Part shown: positions 1 to 9,983 of the stretch, in pieces
How the letters are laid out: each line of letters begins with the position of its first letter
Position numbering within the stretch: the stretch's first letter is position 1
Assembly: GCA_905160935.1 (NCBI GenBank)
Contig: CAJHZI010000767.1
Location: 732,001-796,000, forward strand
Reading direction: 5' to 3'
Length of the DNA stretch: 64,000 bases
From: Enchytraeus crypticus
Taxonomy: Eukaryota; Annelida; Clitellata; Enchytraeida; Enchytraeidae
Program-made: the position numbers and the translations under genes
Notes under the pieces: generated by a model
The model's input: only the letters and a program-made list of their open reading frames with translations
The model's database searches: none
Told to the model about the DNA's origin: nothing

Positions 1-950
1 TCAATACATATGCGATAATTATTCAATAAGAGCATGATAATGGGAAGATCTGAAATCTAAGCGCTTAGAAATCGGCGAGCGGTATACTACAGAAAAAATC
101 CATTAGTAGGAAAGGCAATGAAAAGCTACCTATAGCTTTTAAAGTTCTTTAAGAGGAAGCATCATTTTAGATCTCAGATCTCTTTAAAATATTAACTCAG
201 TTCCTAGGCCAAGGGTTTAGCGAAGAGATTTGGTTGGAAAGTTAGTCAATGATCTGCAAATTAAGGAACGATGATTTCGTATATACAGTATATATGTACC
301 GCAGATCTGAAGCGAGACTGCACATAACACTGCAAAAATGAACTTTAGACTCCACCTTCTTTCATATTTATATCTTCAAATTAAGCTTTATAGAGTAGTG
401 ATTGACATTGCAGTTGTGAACCTATCGAAAAACATGTGACGAGAATTGTTACTGTATTCACACAAGTAATTTAAGCATAATTTCGCAAATTGACGTCATA
501 GCTAATAGTACATTATATCTCGGACAATCTGACTCGAAAGGCATCTAATCATTTGCTGCAATTTAAAAATAGAGCGAACCACATTTTGTTTGGGAAACTA
601 ACAATTAAGAAATCTGAATAAAAGATAATAATCTTAAAATATCAATAATATAATAATCTGAATAAAAACAAATAATCTTAAAATAACAATGAAACTAATA
701 ATCATAAAATAAAAATTTTATTAATCTAATAAAAAATAATCTGGGCATATTAACGAGAAATTATCAAAATCCCCTCGTTATACCGCTGATCCAAAACTCA
801 GAAAAAATAAACACTGCATAAAACTGAACTGTATTAACAACAGATGTTATACCGAACAGCCATTGACAGTAGAAAATTTGATATTTGATAAATGACATTG
901 TTGAGAGAGAAAACGGATATTGAATCCTGTTAATTACTGCTGATACTTAC
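1..950. other. AT-rich intron sequence, nothing recognised
   Basis: Presumed intron 3' of the exon ending at 951. It contains A-rich runs and AATAAA-like strings around 600-740 but no FERM F2-like coding stretch and no recognised repeat. Confidence 0.5.
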
Positions 951-1021
951 TCCTCCCAGCTGGATAGGACGTCCGCTACGTACTCCTCCTCCTTCACGTA
1001 CCGGTCCTGATCCGGAATGCT
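951..1021 (-). CDS. MyTH4-FERM protein exon: end of FERM F1 lobe
   Basis: This 71-bp exon lies between a TTTCAG acceptor (AG at 1022-1023) and a GTAAGT donor (950 down to 945). It begins in phase 0, matching the upstream exon, and ends with two bases of an unfinished codon. It encodes SIPDQDRYVKEEEYVADVLS followed by SWE. In FERM domains of MyTH4-FERM myosins the F1 lobe ends with a strand and helix of the type RxVADVLAKFE (as in myosin X), which EYVADVLSSWE resembles closely. The exon is GC-rich against an AT-rich intron. The next exon would carry the F2 lobe; nothing resembling it was found in 1-950. Confidence 0.8.
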
Positions 1022-1530
1022 CTGAAATAAAAAATTATAAATAAAAATGGTATAAAAAAATTATAAATTTAAAAAATATTATATAAAAATTCGCCAATTT
1101 GTGACTGCGGTCAACCTCAAAACCCGAAACATATCGTTGAGGAGTGCCCTCTAACCAGCCTACCGGGTGGACTGTCTACGCTAAGTTGCCTTATAAGTGA
1201 AGCAACTATCTGGATTAACGCATACGCTAAATAAAAAATACAAATGGTACAACAATTTAAAGTGTTTGAAAGCGATTATACCAAGAAATGAAATTAACTA
1301 ATATGAAAATAAATATTTAAGTTCAACACTCAACAGATTCAATCGATTCTCTTCCTGCACTGCATCCTAACTATAGGCCTAAATTAAGCTTTAGCATAAC
1401 ATCTACAAATAAATTAAATGTAATCTCAGGAATTAACTAGTCTATCAACAATGATTTATTGTCCTTTTTCTCACATGAAGGTGATATCGGGTACAAAAGA
1501 GGTAGATGGGATTTGAGTTACAAATCCCAT
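1022..1530. other. Intron, AT-rich, nothing recognised
   Basis: Intron between exons 1694-1852 and 951-1021. Apart from the SINE that follows there is only AT-rich sequence. A GC-richer patch at about 1095-1210 has no splice-bounded ORF. Confidence 0.4.
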
Positions 1531-1533
1531 CAG

Positions 1534-1674
1534 TTGGCTGAAGCCAGTGGCGATGTCGGTAAGTTATTCGACCGCGGATCAGTACGTGTGGGGTTCAAAT
1601 CCTGGGCTCGCCCGTTACTGACATCGCTGTCGAGTGAGGAAACTGACGTTAACATGAGCTTTAGCTTTTTTACA
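1534..1674 (+). mobile_element. tRNA-derived SINE (family 1), full head and core
   Basis: The head GGCTGAAGCCAGTGGCGATG with a tRNA-like B box (GGGTTCAAATCCTGGGC) is followed by the family core TGACATCGCTGTCGAGTGAG, then AACTGACGTTAAC and a GCTTTAGCTTTTTT tail. The same ordered blocks recur at 2940, 7478, 8506, 16580, 25115 and 44940, which defines the family. It lies antisense in an intron of the MyTH4-FERM gene with its tail about 20 bases from a 5' splice site. Confidence 0.85.
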
Positions 1675-1693
1675 AGAGCTGTAGTGAACCTAC

Positions 1694-1852
1694 CTCATAT
1701 AATGCCCATCCCTGAGGGCTGCACAGACCGATCTTCCCTGTGACCTGTTTCACCAGATCAGAGGCTGTATCCGTGGAGTCCACATGGACTGTCTTGGACT
1801 TCCCGTTCAGTAGATGAACTCGGCACAGTATCGCCTGGTGACTGGAAATGGA
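1694..1852 (-). CDS. MyTH4-FERM protein exon: start of FERM F1 lobe
   Basis: This 53-codon exon starts after a CTTTCAG acceptor and ends at GAG before GTAGGT; both ends are phase 0. It encodes SISSHQAILCRVHLLNGKSK, then TVHVDSTDTASDLVKQVTGK and IGLCSPQGWALYE. This is a ubiquitin-like FERM F1 subdomain: a first strand (CRVHLLNG), a second strand with the V-D-S-x-T-T-A type turn (HVDSTDTA), the helix (SDLVKQVTGKIGL) and a third strand (GWALYE). A second AG (TTTCCAG) lies 11 bases inside the exon, but using it would break the frame from the preceding exon, so the outer acceptor was chosen. An antisense SINE ends only about 20 bases beyond the donor. Confidence 0.85.
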
Positions 1853-1874
1853 CTGAAAGTGGAATAGAGAGAGA

Positions 1875-2695
1875 GAGTTTAAGTTTATTTCAGAATCACA
1901 CGCCACTATAATATTACATACAAGTTATAAAAAGTCCAAAATAAAATACAGCATGAATTCATATCAGAATAAATATTTCAGTCAAAAACCTAACCAGCAC
2001 ATAAATATCATTAATAATTTGTCTATTCTATCAGTAGTAGTAGTTCTATGTATAAACTATCGAACTATTAACTGAAATATAAGCGAAATGTTTGAATTCT
2101 TAACTTCGCTAATTTTACACTTTCGATATCATATAGTAAAAGAATGAGATTTCAGATTGTATCATAAGTCAGTGTAAAGTCTTATTAGATAATATTTTAA
2201 AGTTTATTAACCAGAAGGGCAAATACTATTCACACTACATGACCTAACCTTGGCATCACATAATTTGTGGGATAGAAATTTATTTGCACCAATTTTTTAA
2301 ACTGTTTAGGTCTTGCATATATTTAGCAAATTAATTCGCAGTATTAAAATATCATTTCAAACCTCTCCAGCAATATCATGAAACGTTTTCGCAAGCAATA
2401 TGAAAGATTTGAGTGATTAATATAATAATTTAACTTTATGGACCGTTTATAAAACTTGTTTACTTTGAAAAAAATCACCTTGTATATTTTCTAATTCGTT
2501 GCAGGCGCCACTGAGCAATCACCAGCTGATTGTTTTACGGAAGGCATTTATAATTTATAATATCACATAAATGTAGGATATCCTCTCTAGATAATTTATC
2601 TAGACATATACTATATGTAAATTACGACATTATTTTATCACAATTTGATAAGTAATCGAAATATAATTTCCTTCGTAATATATGTGCTTAATTAA
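1875..2695. other. Intron, AT-rich, nothing recognised
   Basis: Start of the intron between exons 4704-4874 and 1694-1852 as read on the plus strand. No supported coding sequence or repeat was seen. Confidence 0.4.
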
Positions 2696-2699
2696 TTAA

Positions 2700-2895
2700 T
2701 TATCATCATCATCATTTTCATATTCTTCTTCTTCTAATCTTCTTCTTCTTCTTCCCTTGAATCCCAGGTTAACTAGGATCGGAATACGAATGGACCTTCT
2801 CCAATCCTCTTTGTCCCACACTATATCGTCAGTCAATCCCCTATCTTTGATGTCCTTCTTAAGCACTGCATCCGAGTAGATTCGTGAAAATTCGA
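2700..2895 (-). mobile_element. LINE C-terminal fragment
   Basis: The minus-strand translation reads DAVLKKDIKDRGLTDDIVW and DKEDWRRSIRIPILVNLG. The order K-D-x-K-D-x-G-L-T, then D-R/K-x-x-W-R-R, is the usual C-terminus after the reverse transcriptase in RTE- and CR1-like non-LTR retrotransposons. It is followed by an (AAG)n/(GAT)n-rich tail at 2700-2755. It may be the end of the same LINE as 3440-3835. Confidence 0.55.
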
Positions 2896-2939
2896 GAATT
2901 GAGCCTACCGACAACTGCACGTCGACGCAGATATGACAT

Positions 2940-3077
2940 GGCTGGAGCCAGTGGCGAAGTCGGTAAGTTACTCGACCGCGGATCAGATGGTGCGGGTTCA
3001 AATCCTGGGCTCGCCCGTCACTGACATCGCTTTCCAGTGAGGAAACTGACGTTAACCTTAGCTTTACCAGCTTTACA
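2940..3077 (+). mobile_element. tRNA-derived SINE (family 1)
   Basis: A near-consensus copy: GGCTGGAGCCAGTGGCGAAG head, B box GGGTTCAAATCCTGGGC, then the GACATCGCTTTCCAGTGAGG core and GCTTTACCAGCTTTACAG end. It sits between two LINE fragments of the same orientation (2700-2895 and 3440-3835), so it probably inserted into older LINE DNA. Confidence 0.85.
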
Positions 3078-3261
3078 GTGAAGAGACTTATAGCCACGTG
3101 GTGATGATTTCTATGTTTTGGATCAATTAGTCGCTCATACTCTAGACTTGCAGAGTTCTAGTCGCTACACCTATTGTGGCATTTAACCGCTAGGCTACTT
3201 AACCTTCAAAACTCCATTCAGCGCTACTCTGGCATTTAGCATAGAGCGGCACTTTTTAAAT

Positions 3262-3440
3262 ATGCCTATTATTATTATTATATTTATTATTTTTATTTTT
3301 TGTTTTTCACCCCGGTGTAAAGAACCTGGGGTTTGATAAAAACGATTCAAGCAATACGTGCTGTATCGCCGAAAGGCTACTCGAGATCATCAATCGGCTT
3401 ATTATTATTATTATTATTGTTATTATTATCTCATATCAGT
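3262..3440. repeat. (ATT)n tracts with a LINE 3'-end-like motif
   Basis: Two ATT-rich tracts flank a short segment containing GGTTCTTTACACCGGGGTG on the minus strand. A similar motif followed by (AAT)n recurs at about 24540-24620 on the plus strand, suggesting a shared retroelement 3' end with a trinucleotide tail. Confidence 0.45.
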
Positions 3441-3835
3441 TGTGGTATACCTCTTTCAAGCTTAACAGCCGGCTCTACCCTTCAAATTCTCTTTACCACA
3501 TCCTCATCTGCCTATCTCATAACTTACTTAATATGCCCATACCATCTCAATCGCGACTGAGCCAACCTATCCCCGATCCCTCAACACTCAAATTCATCCT
3601 CACATATTCATTTTCCATTCTATCCTAGTTTTACTACACGTTAGTCGCAACATTCTTATTTCTGCCTCATGCAAACTCTGTGAATGTTTCCTTTTTCCTG
3701 CCGAATATTTCGAACCATACATCCTTACTGGCCTTACCATAGAACAATAAAATTTTCCTTTCAATCGTAGTGGCATTCTAATATTTACACAACAATCCAC
3801 TGGCAACCTTCTACTATGAACAATACAAGCTTAAT
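3440..3835 (-). mobile_element. LINE fragment, RT C-terminal region
   Basis: The minus-strand translation includes IRMPLRLKGKFYCSMVRPVR, MYGSKYSAGKRKHSQSLHEA and EIRMLRL. This is the L-K-x-K-x-Y-x-x-x-V-R-P-x-x-x-Y-G-S-E-x-W block with the following L-x-x-x-E-x-R-M-L-R-x motif that lies just after the catalytic core in RTE-like and related LINEs. Further on, LRWYGHI (the L-R-W-x-G-H-V motif) and DEDVVKRI are readable in a shifted frame. The copy is 5'-truncated and carries frame breaks, so it is inactive. Confidence 0.75.
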
Positions 3836-4703
3836 AATATATTTTAGGTCTTTGTTCATATAGACAATTCGCAATGGCCTTTTGGCTTTAGTATCAACAC
3901 CTCAATCTATAGATACTCACTTCAAATCCATGAGCATAGAAACAGACGCTAGATTTGTAATTAGAGTCTCAAATTCAAATATGGCGTAATATGAATTTTA
4001 GGCTTATCTGATCAGTTGGGTAACAACAGTCCTAGAGATATTCCATTGAAAAATCGACGCGTGCAAAGAGTTCGTGCTCTAAGTGGAAACTGGGCTGCAA
4101 TAGGGTGAAACGACTGCATTAGTGAAATTATAGAGGCTTCCAGTCTCCGTGCTACACTCTGAGTGACAGATGAATGGTTGAAGGACTTAAATTAAATTGA
4201 ATATTGGAAATATTTCCAAACCGAACCTTTCCAGACAATGTTAAACCGATGTATTTTAAAAATTGAAATTGGCGAATAAGTTTAATCTATATCCTGTTAA
4301 AAAGTGCTTGCACAAAATAATAGCGCTATCTAATAAATATTTTATTTTGCTTTGCGTAAACATATTTTTAGTGGCTTTCTATCACTTTATCCAGTGCAAG
4401 GTTATAGATGAGGCCTACATATTTTTGAAAACTTTATATTTACCTATTTCAAGTTTGATGTTACTGATTTTCTGCTACTTTTATAACTACTTACTATCTG
4501 CTTTGGAGCTCTTCAGGAGCACTTCATCGACCCATTGGTTAATTCATTCAGAAGTATTTTAAAAGTATTTTTTGGTAGTTTTTACACTAAAAGTTAAATA
4601 TTTGCTCTTCAAGCGTACGTTTTAAAGCTTCGATCAAAAATTAAGAATTTGTAGTTTCTCTTAATTAATTCTAGGAGATAAAGTCAGCAGATTTTATGAA
4701 TAC

Positions 4704-4874
4704 CTGTAATTCGGTCAAAGAGGGGGGAAGACGGCGGGGAGGTTGCCCCCTGTTCTTACGCAGCTGATGAAAGCAGTATTTTGCATAGTTGATCATCTTA
4801 GCATCGCGCTGATAGGAGATGGGCAGAGATCTGTCTCCACCGTCGATTAGCCGTCGCAGGTAACGGCATAGGCA
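4704..4874 (-). CDS. MyTH4-FERM protein exon: C-terminal part of MyTH4
   Basis: This 57-codon exon has acceptor TGCCTAG and donor CAG/GTATTC, phase 0 at both ends. It encodes CLCRYLRRLIDGGDRSLPIS, YQRDAKMINYAKYCFHQLRK and NRGQPPRRLPPSLTELQ. The series L-x-R-Y-L, I-x-Y-A-K-Y-C-x-x-x-L and the closing R-x-x-P-P-S-L-x-E-L-Q matches the end of MyTH4 domains, where K/R-x-x-P-P-S-x-x-E-I-x-A leads straight into FERM. The next exon does start the FERM F1 lobe, which confirms the order. The Gly/Asp-rich loop after RRLI looks longer than usual in this family. The first base after the acceptor is T rather than the commoner G. Confidence 0.87.
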
Positions 4875-6608
4875 CTAGGCACAAAATAACAGATAACACA
4901 ATAATAAAATAACAGACAACACTGGAGATTTCTGTAGGCCTATAGGGTGAATACAGTCAACTACATGCACTACAATGCTAAAATATTTGATAAGTTTACC
5001 TTAATTGAATTTCTAATTGATTACCCTGAAGCAGAATACATTTAACGGAATAAAATGTTACAATATATCATAAAATACAATATGAAACAATGTGCTGCAG
5101 ACCTACATGTAAATGTGTCATTATAATTTAATAATAACGTAACGACCGCCAAACTGACGCCATAGAGGCTTCGTATGTAAACTAAATGTTAACAATTAAA
5201 CCATTTCACAGAAATTTATAAGTCCGAATTCTGAAGTTGCAGTATTTGATTTCAATGAGGCAACTGAACGCCCTGAGCTAAAAAGAAATTCCGTGCTGAC
5301 GAAACGTTAATAGACTCAGCCGCAGCATAGTACACTCATATTGATCTCTGCGGAAATGTGACTAGGCTACTGTCCATACATTCAGTGGATTCTTCTGCAT
5401 TATACATGATGTCCTCTAGCACTGAATGGCGGCAGGCCCAAGAAAATATTGTATCGTACTAGAACACGATAATAACTCCGATAGTTAATGAATCACATGT
5501 AACACACTAATGATCATCAACGATTTTATTTTTCACTTTTAATAAAAGCTTAAATCCGATGTTTAAGTCAACTTTATCTCAAAATAAAATATAAAACAAA
5601 CTGAATAACACCGCGTATTATTCGGTTTTAGTGGCTATCCCATTCGATTCTGTTTATATGCGATATACGTATTGTATACTATGTGATCAACTAAACTAAC
5701 GACTGATCATTTTTTCTCAGTATCGGAGACTTATTTGTCGACATTATTTCGCCGTCGCTCTACAGAATTTTAAGCTATTGGAACACATAAACAAACAACC
5801 ACTAATCAAACACTGAAATGGTTAAAAGTGCTTGAGCCAGATGCCACTGAAGAGTTATGTGAAAAGCAATTTTATTGAGCGAATCTTCATCATCTCAAAG
5901 TGACGGTAGCACGAACAAGACTAAACCACCCAGTGCCCGAGCCTGTGCATTAATTGTTTCATTAACGGATTTATCGATTGACTTTAATAGTTAGCTTAGA
6001 TAGTTAGCTTAGATAGTTAGCTTAGATTGCGAAACATGTCGACAGATTGTTTAATTCACGAATTCGTTAATTGATTGATTATGTATTTGGAAGAAATGGC
6101 TAAGGATATAGAGACAGTGGATAAAGAGTGCTCAGCAGCTTCGGCAGGGCTCGGGTTCAAATCTAAAACTCAGTCAAAATGAGGTGCTTTGATCATCTAT
6201 GAAATTTACGAATAGTTGAATATACTAAAACAAAGTATATACTGAACTGCATTTCTGATTGATGTTGTGTTAGTACTTGCTCACTCGATGTTTAGTGATT
6301 AATGCTAATTAATTAGCGATTAATCATGCAATTAATGGGTAAAAAACGGTAAGAATGAAAAGTGAAGCTCTGATATGTGATCTATCATCGTAAATAGGTA
6401 GGTGTCAAAACAAAAATACAATTAAATTATATGGATTGATTGGTTGTTTGACTGATTAAGTGACTGACTGACCGATTGTCTGATAGATTAGTAATTGGCT
6501 TGAGAGACGTATATAATGACTGTTGTCATAATATAAAGACTATACAGTATAATGACAGTTTGACTTGACTTCGACTGAATGGCTTATTCTTGTATTGATT
6601 GATCTTAC
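4875..6608. other. Intron, mostly unique AT-rich sequence
   Basis: Intron between exons 6609-6944 and 4704-4874. It contains a short tandem repeat (5989-6026) and a weak tRNA-like segment near 6085-6185 with a GGGTTCAAATCT B box. No other structure is supported. Confidence 0.4.
5989..6026. repeat. 14-bp tandem repeat, about 2.7 copies
   Basis: Unit TAGTTAGCTTAGA(T), near-perfect. Confidence 0.8.
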
Positions 6609-6944
6609 CCTCCTTAAGGTAACGCTAGGTCTGAAAGAAGCAGAACCCACGCACATGACGAGCCACGCTCGGTGTCTAGACTCTTCGCTGGGGTTGTCAG
6701 GCCCCGTCATTCGTAGCAGCTGACACAGCAGCTCGTCCTGAAGCTCCCGTTGCTGTAAACAGCTGCTGATCAGAGAGTGCAGCTGTTGATATCCAGCCGC
6801 TAGATCTGCGCTGGCTGCTGCAGCTGCTGCCGCTGCTATGGGCGCTGCTGCTGATGAGGTTGAGTTAGCTGAAGCGATGAGTCGATAATGATGATGATAA
6901 TGATGTAGATGATGATGATCGCTTCTGACGTATCGATGCAGTTC
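6609..6944 (-). CDS. MyTH4-FERM protein exon: MyTH4 core with His/Ala-rich insert
   Basis: This 112-codon exon runs from acceptor ATTCCAG to donor AGG/GTAAGA, phase 0 at both ends. It opens with ELHRYVR, which continues the MyTH4 helix started in the previous exon (family pattern CFK-DILRYMGD). A His-rich run (SDHHHLHHYHHHY) and an Ala-rich run (eight consecutive Ala) follow, about 40 residues in all, where most family members have a short D-Y-P-type loop. The domain then resumes with LISSCLQQRELQDELLCQLL and R-x-x-W-x-x-x-x-x-x-G-S-A-S-F-R-P-S, equivalent to the L-R-D-E-x-Y-C-Q-L and G-W-x-L-L-x-x-x-x-G-x-F-P-P-S blocks of MyTH4. The insert is encoded by degenerate CAT/CAC and GCA/GCG/GCT/GCC codons, so it is not a pure recent microsatellite. 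Confidence 0.88.
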
Positions 6945-7327
6945 CTGGAATTAATTGAAAAATATTTTACGACTCATCAAATCTTCTGGCTGAAGTAAAA
7001 TTTGTTGTACGTCAATTATGATGTTGAATTGTTTTCAGCGCATAGTATGGTCCAATTTAAACAGAATATAAAAATAAGCTGTAGAAGTCGAGTGTAACGT
7101 CCTTGGTTAGGGTGATGACACTGTGAGTGACTGTCGGGCTGGGATTAATACGTTAAAGGTCTAAAAATTCACAAATTGCAACAAAATGTTTGAGAAAAAT
7201 CTACAACTCTTTTAAACATTTGAGCAAAGAAAAGACAGCCGCAGATATGTTTATATCTGTTATTTTTGGTAATTTTTAAGATTGAAACATGGAGCTAGAT
7301 TATTTCGCAGTTACTATGTATTACTTG

Positions 7328-7344
7328 CTCTCTCTCCCTCTCTC

Positions 7345-7384
<40 letters not shown>
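7328..7384. repeat. (CT)n microsatellite
   Basis: Nearly pure CT dinucleotides with a few CCT interruptions. The Ser/Leu-repeat ORFs across it are artefacts. Confidence 0.95.
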
Positions 7385-7387
<3 letters not shown>

Positions 7388-7477
7388 CTCACTCTCCTTG
7401 CCTTCTCTCTCCATCCACCTCTCTATCTATCTTTATTCAAATTGCTGTATTTTGCGAGACTTTTCTATCTCTATTAA

Positions 7478-7616
7478 AGCTAAAAACTAAGGTTAACGTC
7501 AGTTTCCTCACTCGAGAGCGATGTCAGTGACGGGAGAGCCCAGGATTTGAACCCAACACCTACTGATTCGCTGTCGAGTACCTTACCGACTTCGCCACTG
7601 GCTCCAGCCAGTGTGT
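7478..7616 (-). mobile_element. tRNA-derived SINE (family 1)
   Basis: Reverse-orientation copy: GTTAACGTCAGTTTCCTCAC core, GAGCCCAGGATTTGAACCCA (B box complement) and CGCCACTGGCTCCAGCC head complement. Confidence 0.85.
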
Positions 7617-7910
7617 GAAATGATTGAATCATTTAAATAAAATAAAAATTAAAAATCTCCCTTAACATACTGCTTTAAGGCCGTTCCATGTTATATTGCT
7701 GGCCACTTATCTATCTAACTAGCTAATGGCTAAAGCATAACTTAATGTTAGTTTTTAGTTTTGATAGCATGTCATTAACTAAGTCCACAGTTGGACTACA
7801 GACCTAATTCTATCGATATAGCATTACTTACGAATTGGTTACAGCTAAGTTCTAAGAAAGCAGTGGTTTAAATAGTTAACTGCATTTGTACATCTGTTAT
7901 TTTAGAAGGA

Positions 7911-8245
7911 TTGATTTAACTTAAACATTATGCAAGCGGTGATCGCAATGTGTTTAAACAAGGATTTGGTTTACTTTAAACATTTAGCAAGAGGTAATCA
8001 CATTGTGTTTAGACAAAGATCGGTTTAACTTTAAACACTGAGCAAGCGGTGATCATATTGTGTTTAAACACGGAGTGGTTTACCTTAAACATTGAGCAAG
8101 AGGTGAACACACTGCGTTTAAATAATGAGTGGTTTACCTTAAACACTGAGTAAGCGGTGATAACAGTGTGTTTAAATAAGAAGTGGTTTACCTTAAACAT
8201 TGCACAAGTGGTGATCACAATGTGTTTAAACACGGAGTGATTTAC
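7911..8245 (-). repeat. 54-bp intronic minisatellite derived from an exon-intron junction
   Basis: About six tandem 54-bp units follow directly on the MyTH4 exon 8246-8359. On the minus strand each unit repeats the exon's last codons, its donor and early intron: the translated unit is of the form VITACSMFKVNHSVFKH, and VITACSMFK is the exon end. The three units nearest the exon keep AAG/GTAAAC; one further copy reads AAAGTAAAC; the remaining two have TTAA in place of GTAA. Because 54 is divisible by three, the reading frame remains open to 8009. Confidence 0.9.
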
Positions 8246-8359
8246 CTTAAACATTGAGCAAGCGGTGATCACATTGTCGGCATCGAGCATTCTAACGTGA
8301 GAAGTGAAGATGGTGGAGTTCTTTGTGTACCTAAGCAAGTCTTCAACTGGAACCATTTC
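8246..8359 (-). CDS. MyTH4-FERM protein exon: N-terminal MyTH4 helices
   Basis: This 38-codon exon has acceptor TTTCAG and donor AAG/GTAAAT, phase 0 at both ends. It encodes EMVPVEDLLRYTKNSTIFTS and HVRMLDADNVITACSMFK. It corresponds to the MyTH4 start in which E-M-x-x-F-x-K-x-P-I-x-x-S-L precedes a helix ending in A-x-x-C-F-K; the next exon continues with ELHRYVR. The frame stays open past the donor for another 237 bases, because the start of the intron is a 54-bp minisatellite built from this exon's last codons and donor (see 7911-8245). The true 3' end was chosen at the first donor because only that joins the MyTH4 helix seamlessly. Use of later copies as alternative donors is possible. 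Confidence 0.82.
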
Positions 8360-8505
8360 CTGAAAGCATTAGCCAAAGCATGTTTCGTTTATTTTAAACA
8401 AAATAATGTCCAATACAAAAGGTGCTGCGATGTGAATTGCGTAAGTTCAAAATAAAGTTATTAAGTTAAAATTAAACGTTATTTGAAAAGCATTTTATAA
8501 TCAAG

Positions 8506-8635
8506 TAAAAAGCTAATGTTAACGTCAGTTTCCTCACTCGAAAGGGATCTCAGTGACCGTCGAGCCCAAGATTTTAACCCCGTACATACTGATCCGCAGT
8601 GGAATATCTAACCGACATCGCCACTGGCTTCAGCC
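8506..8635 (-). mobile_element. tRNA-derived SINE (family 1), diverged
   Basis: GTTAACGTCAGTTTCCTCAC core, AAGATTTTAACCCCG (degraded B box) and CCGACATCGCCACTGGCTTC head complement. Confidence 0.8.
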
Positions 8636-8639
8636 TAAG

Positions 8640-9010
8640 TAAGATATGATCTTGTTAAATTCTAATCATATGAACCAGAATTTGATTTTTAAAAATCAAA
8701 ATAAATTTGTCATATCTAAAATTTTTCCAGTTCAAACGGATAGCGTGGATCCATTTAAAATATAATAAACAAAACAGTATTTATGCGCTATAGAATAAGG
8801 CTGAATTAACGAAGCTATTAAATAAATTAACAAAACAATTAAAGCAAAACAACATCAAACATAATGGAACCACCAAAATTAAACCGCCGTAGTGGTCCAT
8901 TAAATAGCGTAAATACAATATCCGAAATATATAGTCAAGAGAAAGTAGATTTACGGATTGGTCGCAATTTAGATGCGCCTGGTTGATGGGAGTCATCGAT
9001 CTTTAACTTC
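8640..9010. other. AT-rich intron, nothing recognised
   Basis: Part of the intron between exons 9984-11174 and 8246-8359. The 71-codon minus ORF here has no recognisable motif and no splice context. Confidence 0.4.
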
Positions 9011-9014
9011 ACTA

Positions 9015-9880
9015 GTAACTGTTTCTTACTCTCTCTTAGTGCACTGCCTCTTGGCAGATCCATGTCATATAACTCTTCCATATATTTATATTCTCTGCTT
9101 TTCTCTTTATATCTACATATGAATTAGTTATCAACTCACCCAGCATCCCAAACATCTCAAATCTCGGTCTTCCTCTATCCTTGTTTTCTTTCATTACCTC
9201 TTTAGGTAAACCATTCCCTCTCAGGACTTGACCCATTCAGTTCTTCTTTCTTTTCTTATGATATTTAGCAATTGCCTACTTATTTCAACCATATTTTACA
9301 CTTCTTCGTAATTTTATCAGTTCATTTGATCTTCTCCATTTTTCTACCCAGGCACATTTCGGTGGCTTCCAGTTTGTTATATCTTCATTTCTTAATGTAC
9401 ATGTTCCACAACCGAACAGGAGCATGACCCACGCTTAAATTTTTAAAATCGTTATGATTTCTTTAAACTCTTTATTAGTAGTTCTTTCTTCGTACTAAAG
9501 GCCTCTTTTGCTTGAGCAATTCTACAAGTTATTTAAGTTTTACATTTCCCATCTTCTGTTACCGTGTGTCCTAAATATCTGAAACTTTTTACCTGTTCTA
9601 GTTCTAACTTCGTACCGTCTACTTCCGTATTGACTCCTCCTTTTCTAGATACTCTACACACTTTTGCTTTCTTGATATTAATTTTCATTCCGAACTTTAA
9701 TGTTCAAACCATCCACAATTTTCGGTAAACTCACTTTGCAATTGTCAATCATACATTTATCATCGGCACATCTTACATCTTTCATGAGTTTACCTCTAAT
9801 TTTATTCTTTCTTCAGTGACTGCTTAGAGGATAGCAACAACTGATGCGAAAGAAATATAAAAAGGTTCATGGAAGAGAAT
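9015..9880 (-). mobile_element. LINE fragment (recurrent family), RT to 3' end
   Basis: On the plus strand it starts CTCTCTTAGTGCACTGCCTC, the 3'-terminal motif shared with copies at 33.2, 49.8, 53.6 and 58.8 kb. Toward 9760 the minus-strand translation contains a degraded RFADD-type catalytic box (the codons for DDKCMI are readable) followed by L-x-x-x-V-x-x-L and a K-x-x-K-T-K-like region. It covers the second half of the reverse transcriptase and the C-terminus, with many frame breaks. It lies in the intron upstream of the MyTH4 exon 8246-8359. Confidence 0.7.
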
Positions 9881-9983
9881 TTTAGATCAGGGGATCAGTA
9901 AACAGCTAAGACAAGTAATGTCGCTTAAAGCAGGATAATATATTATTTAAAAATTAATTATGTAGTATTTACATGGGACTTAC

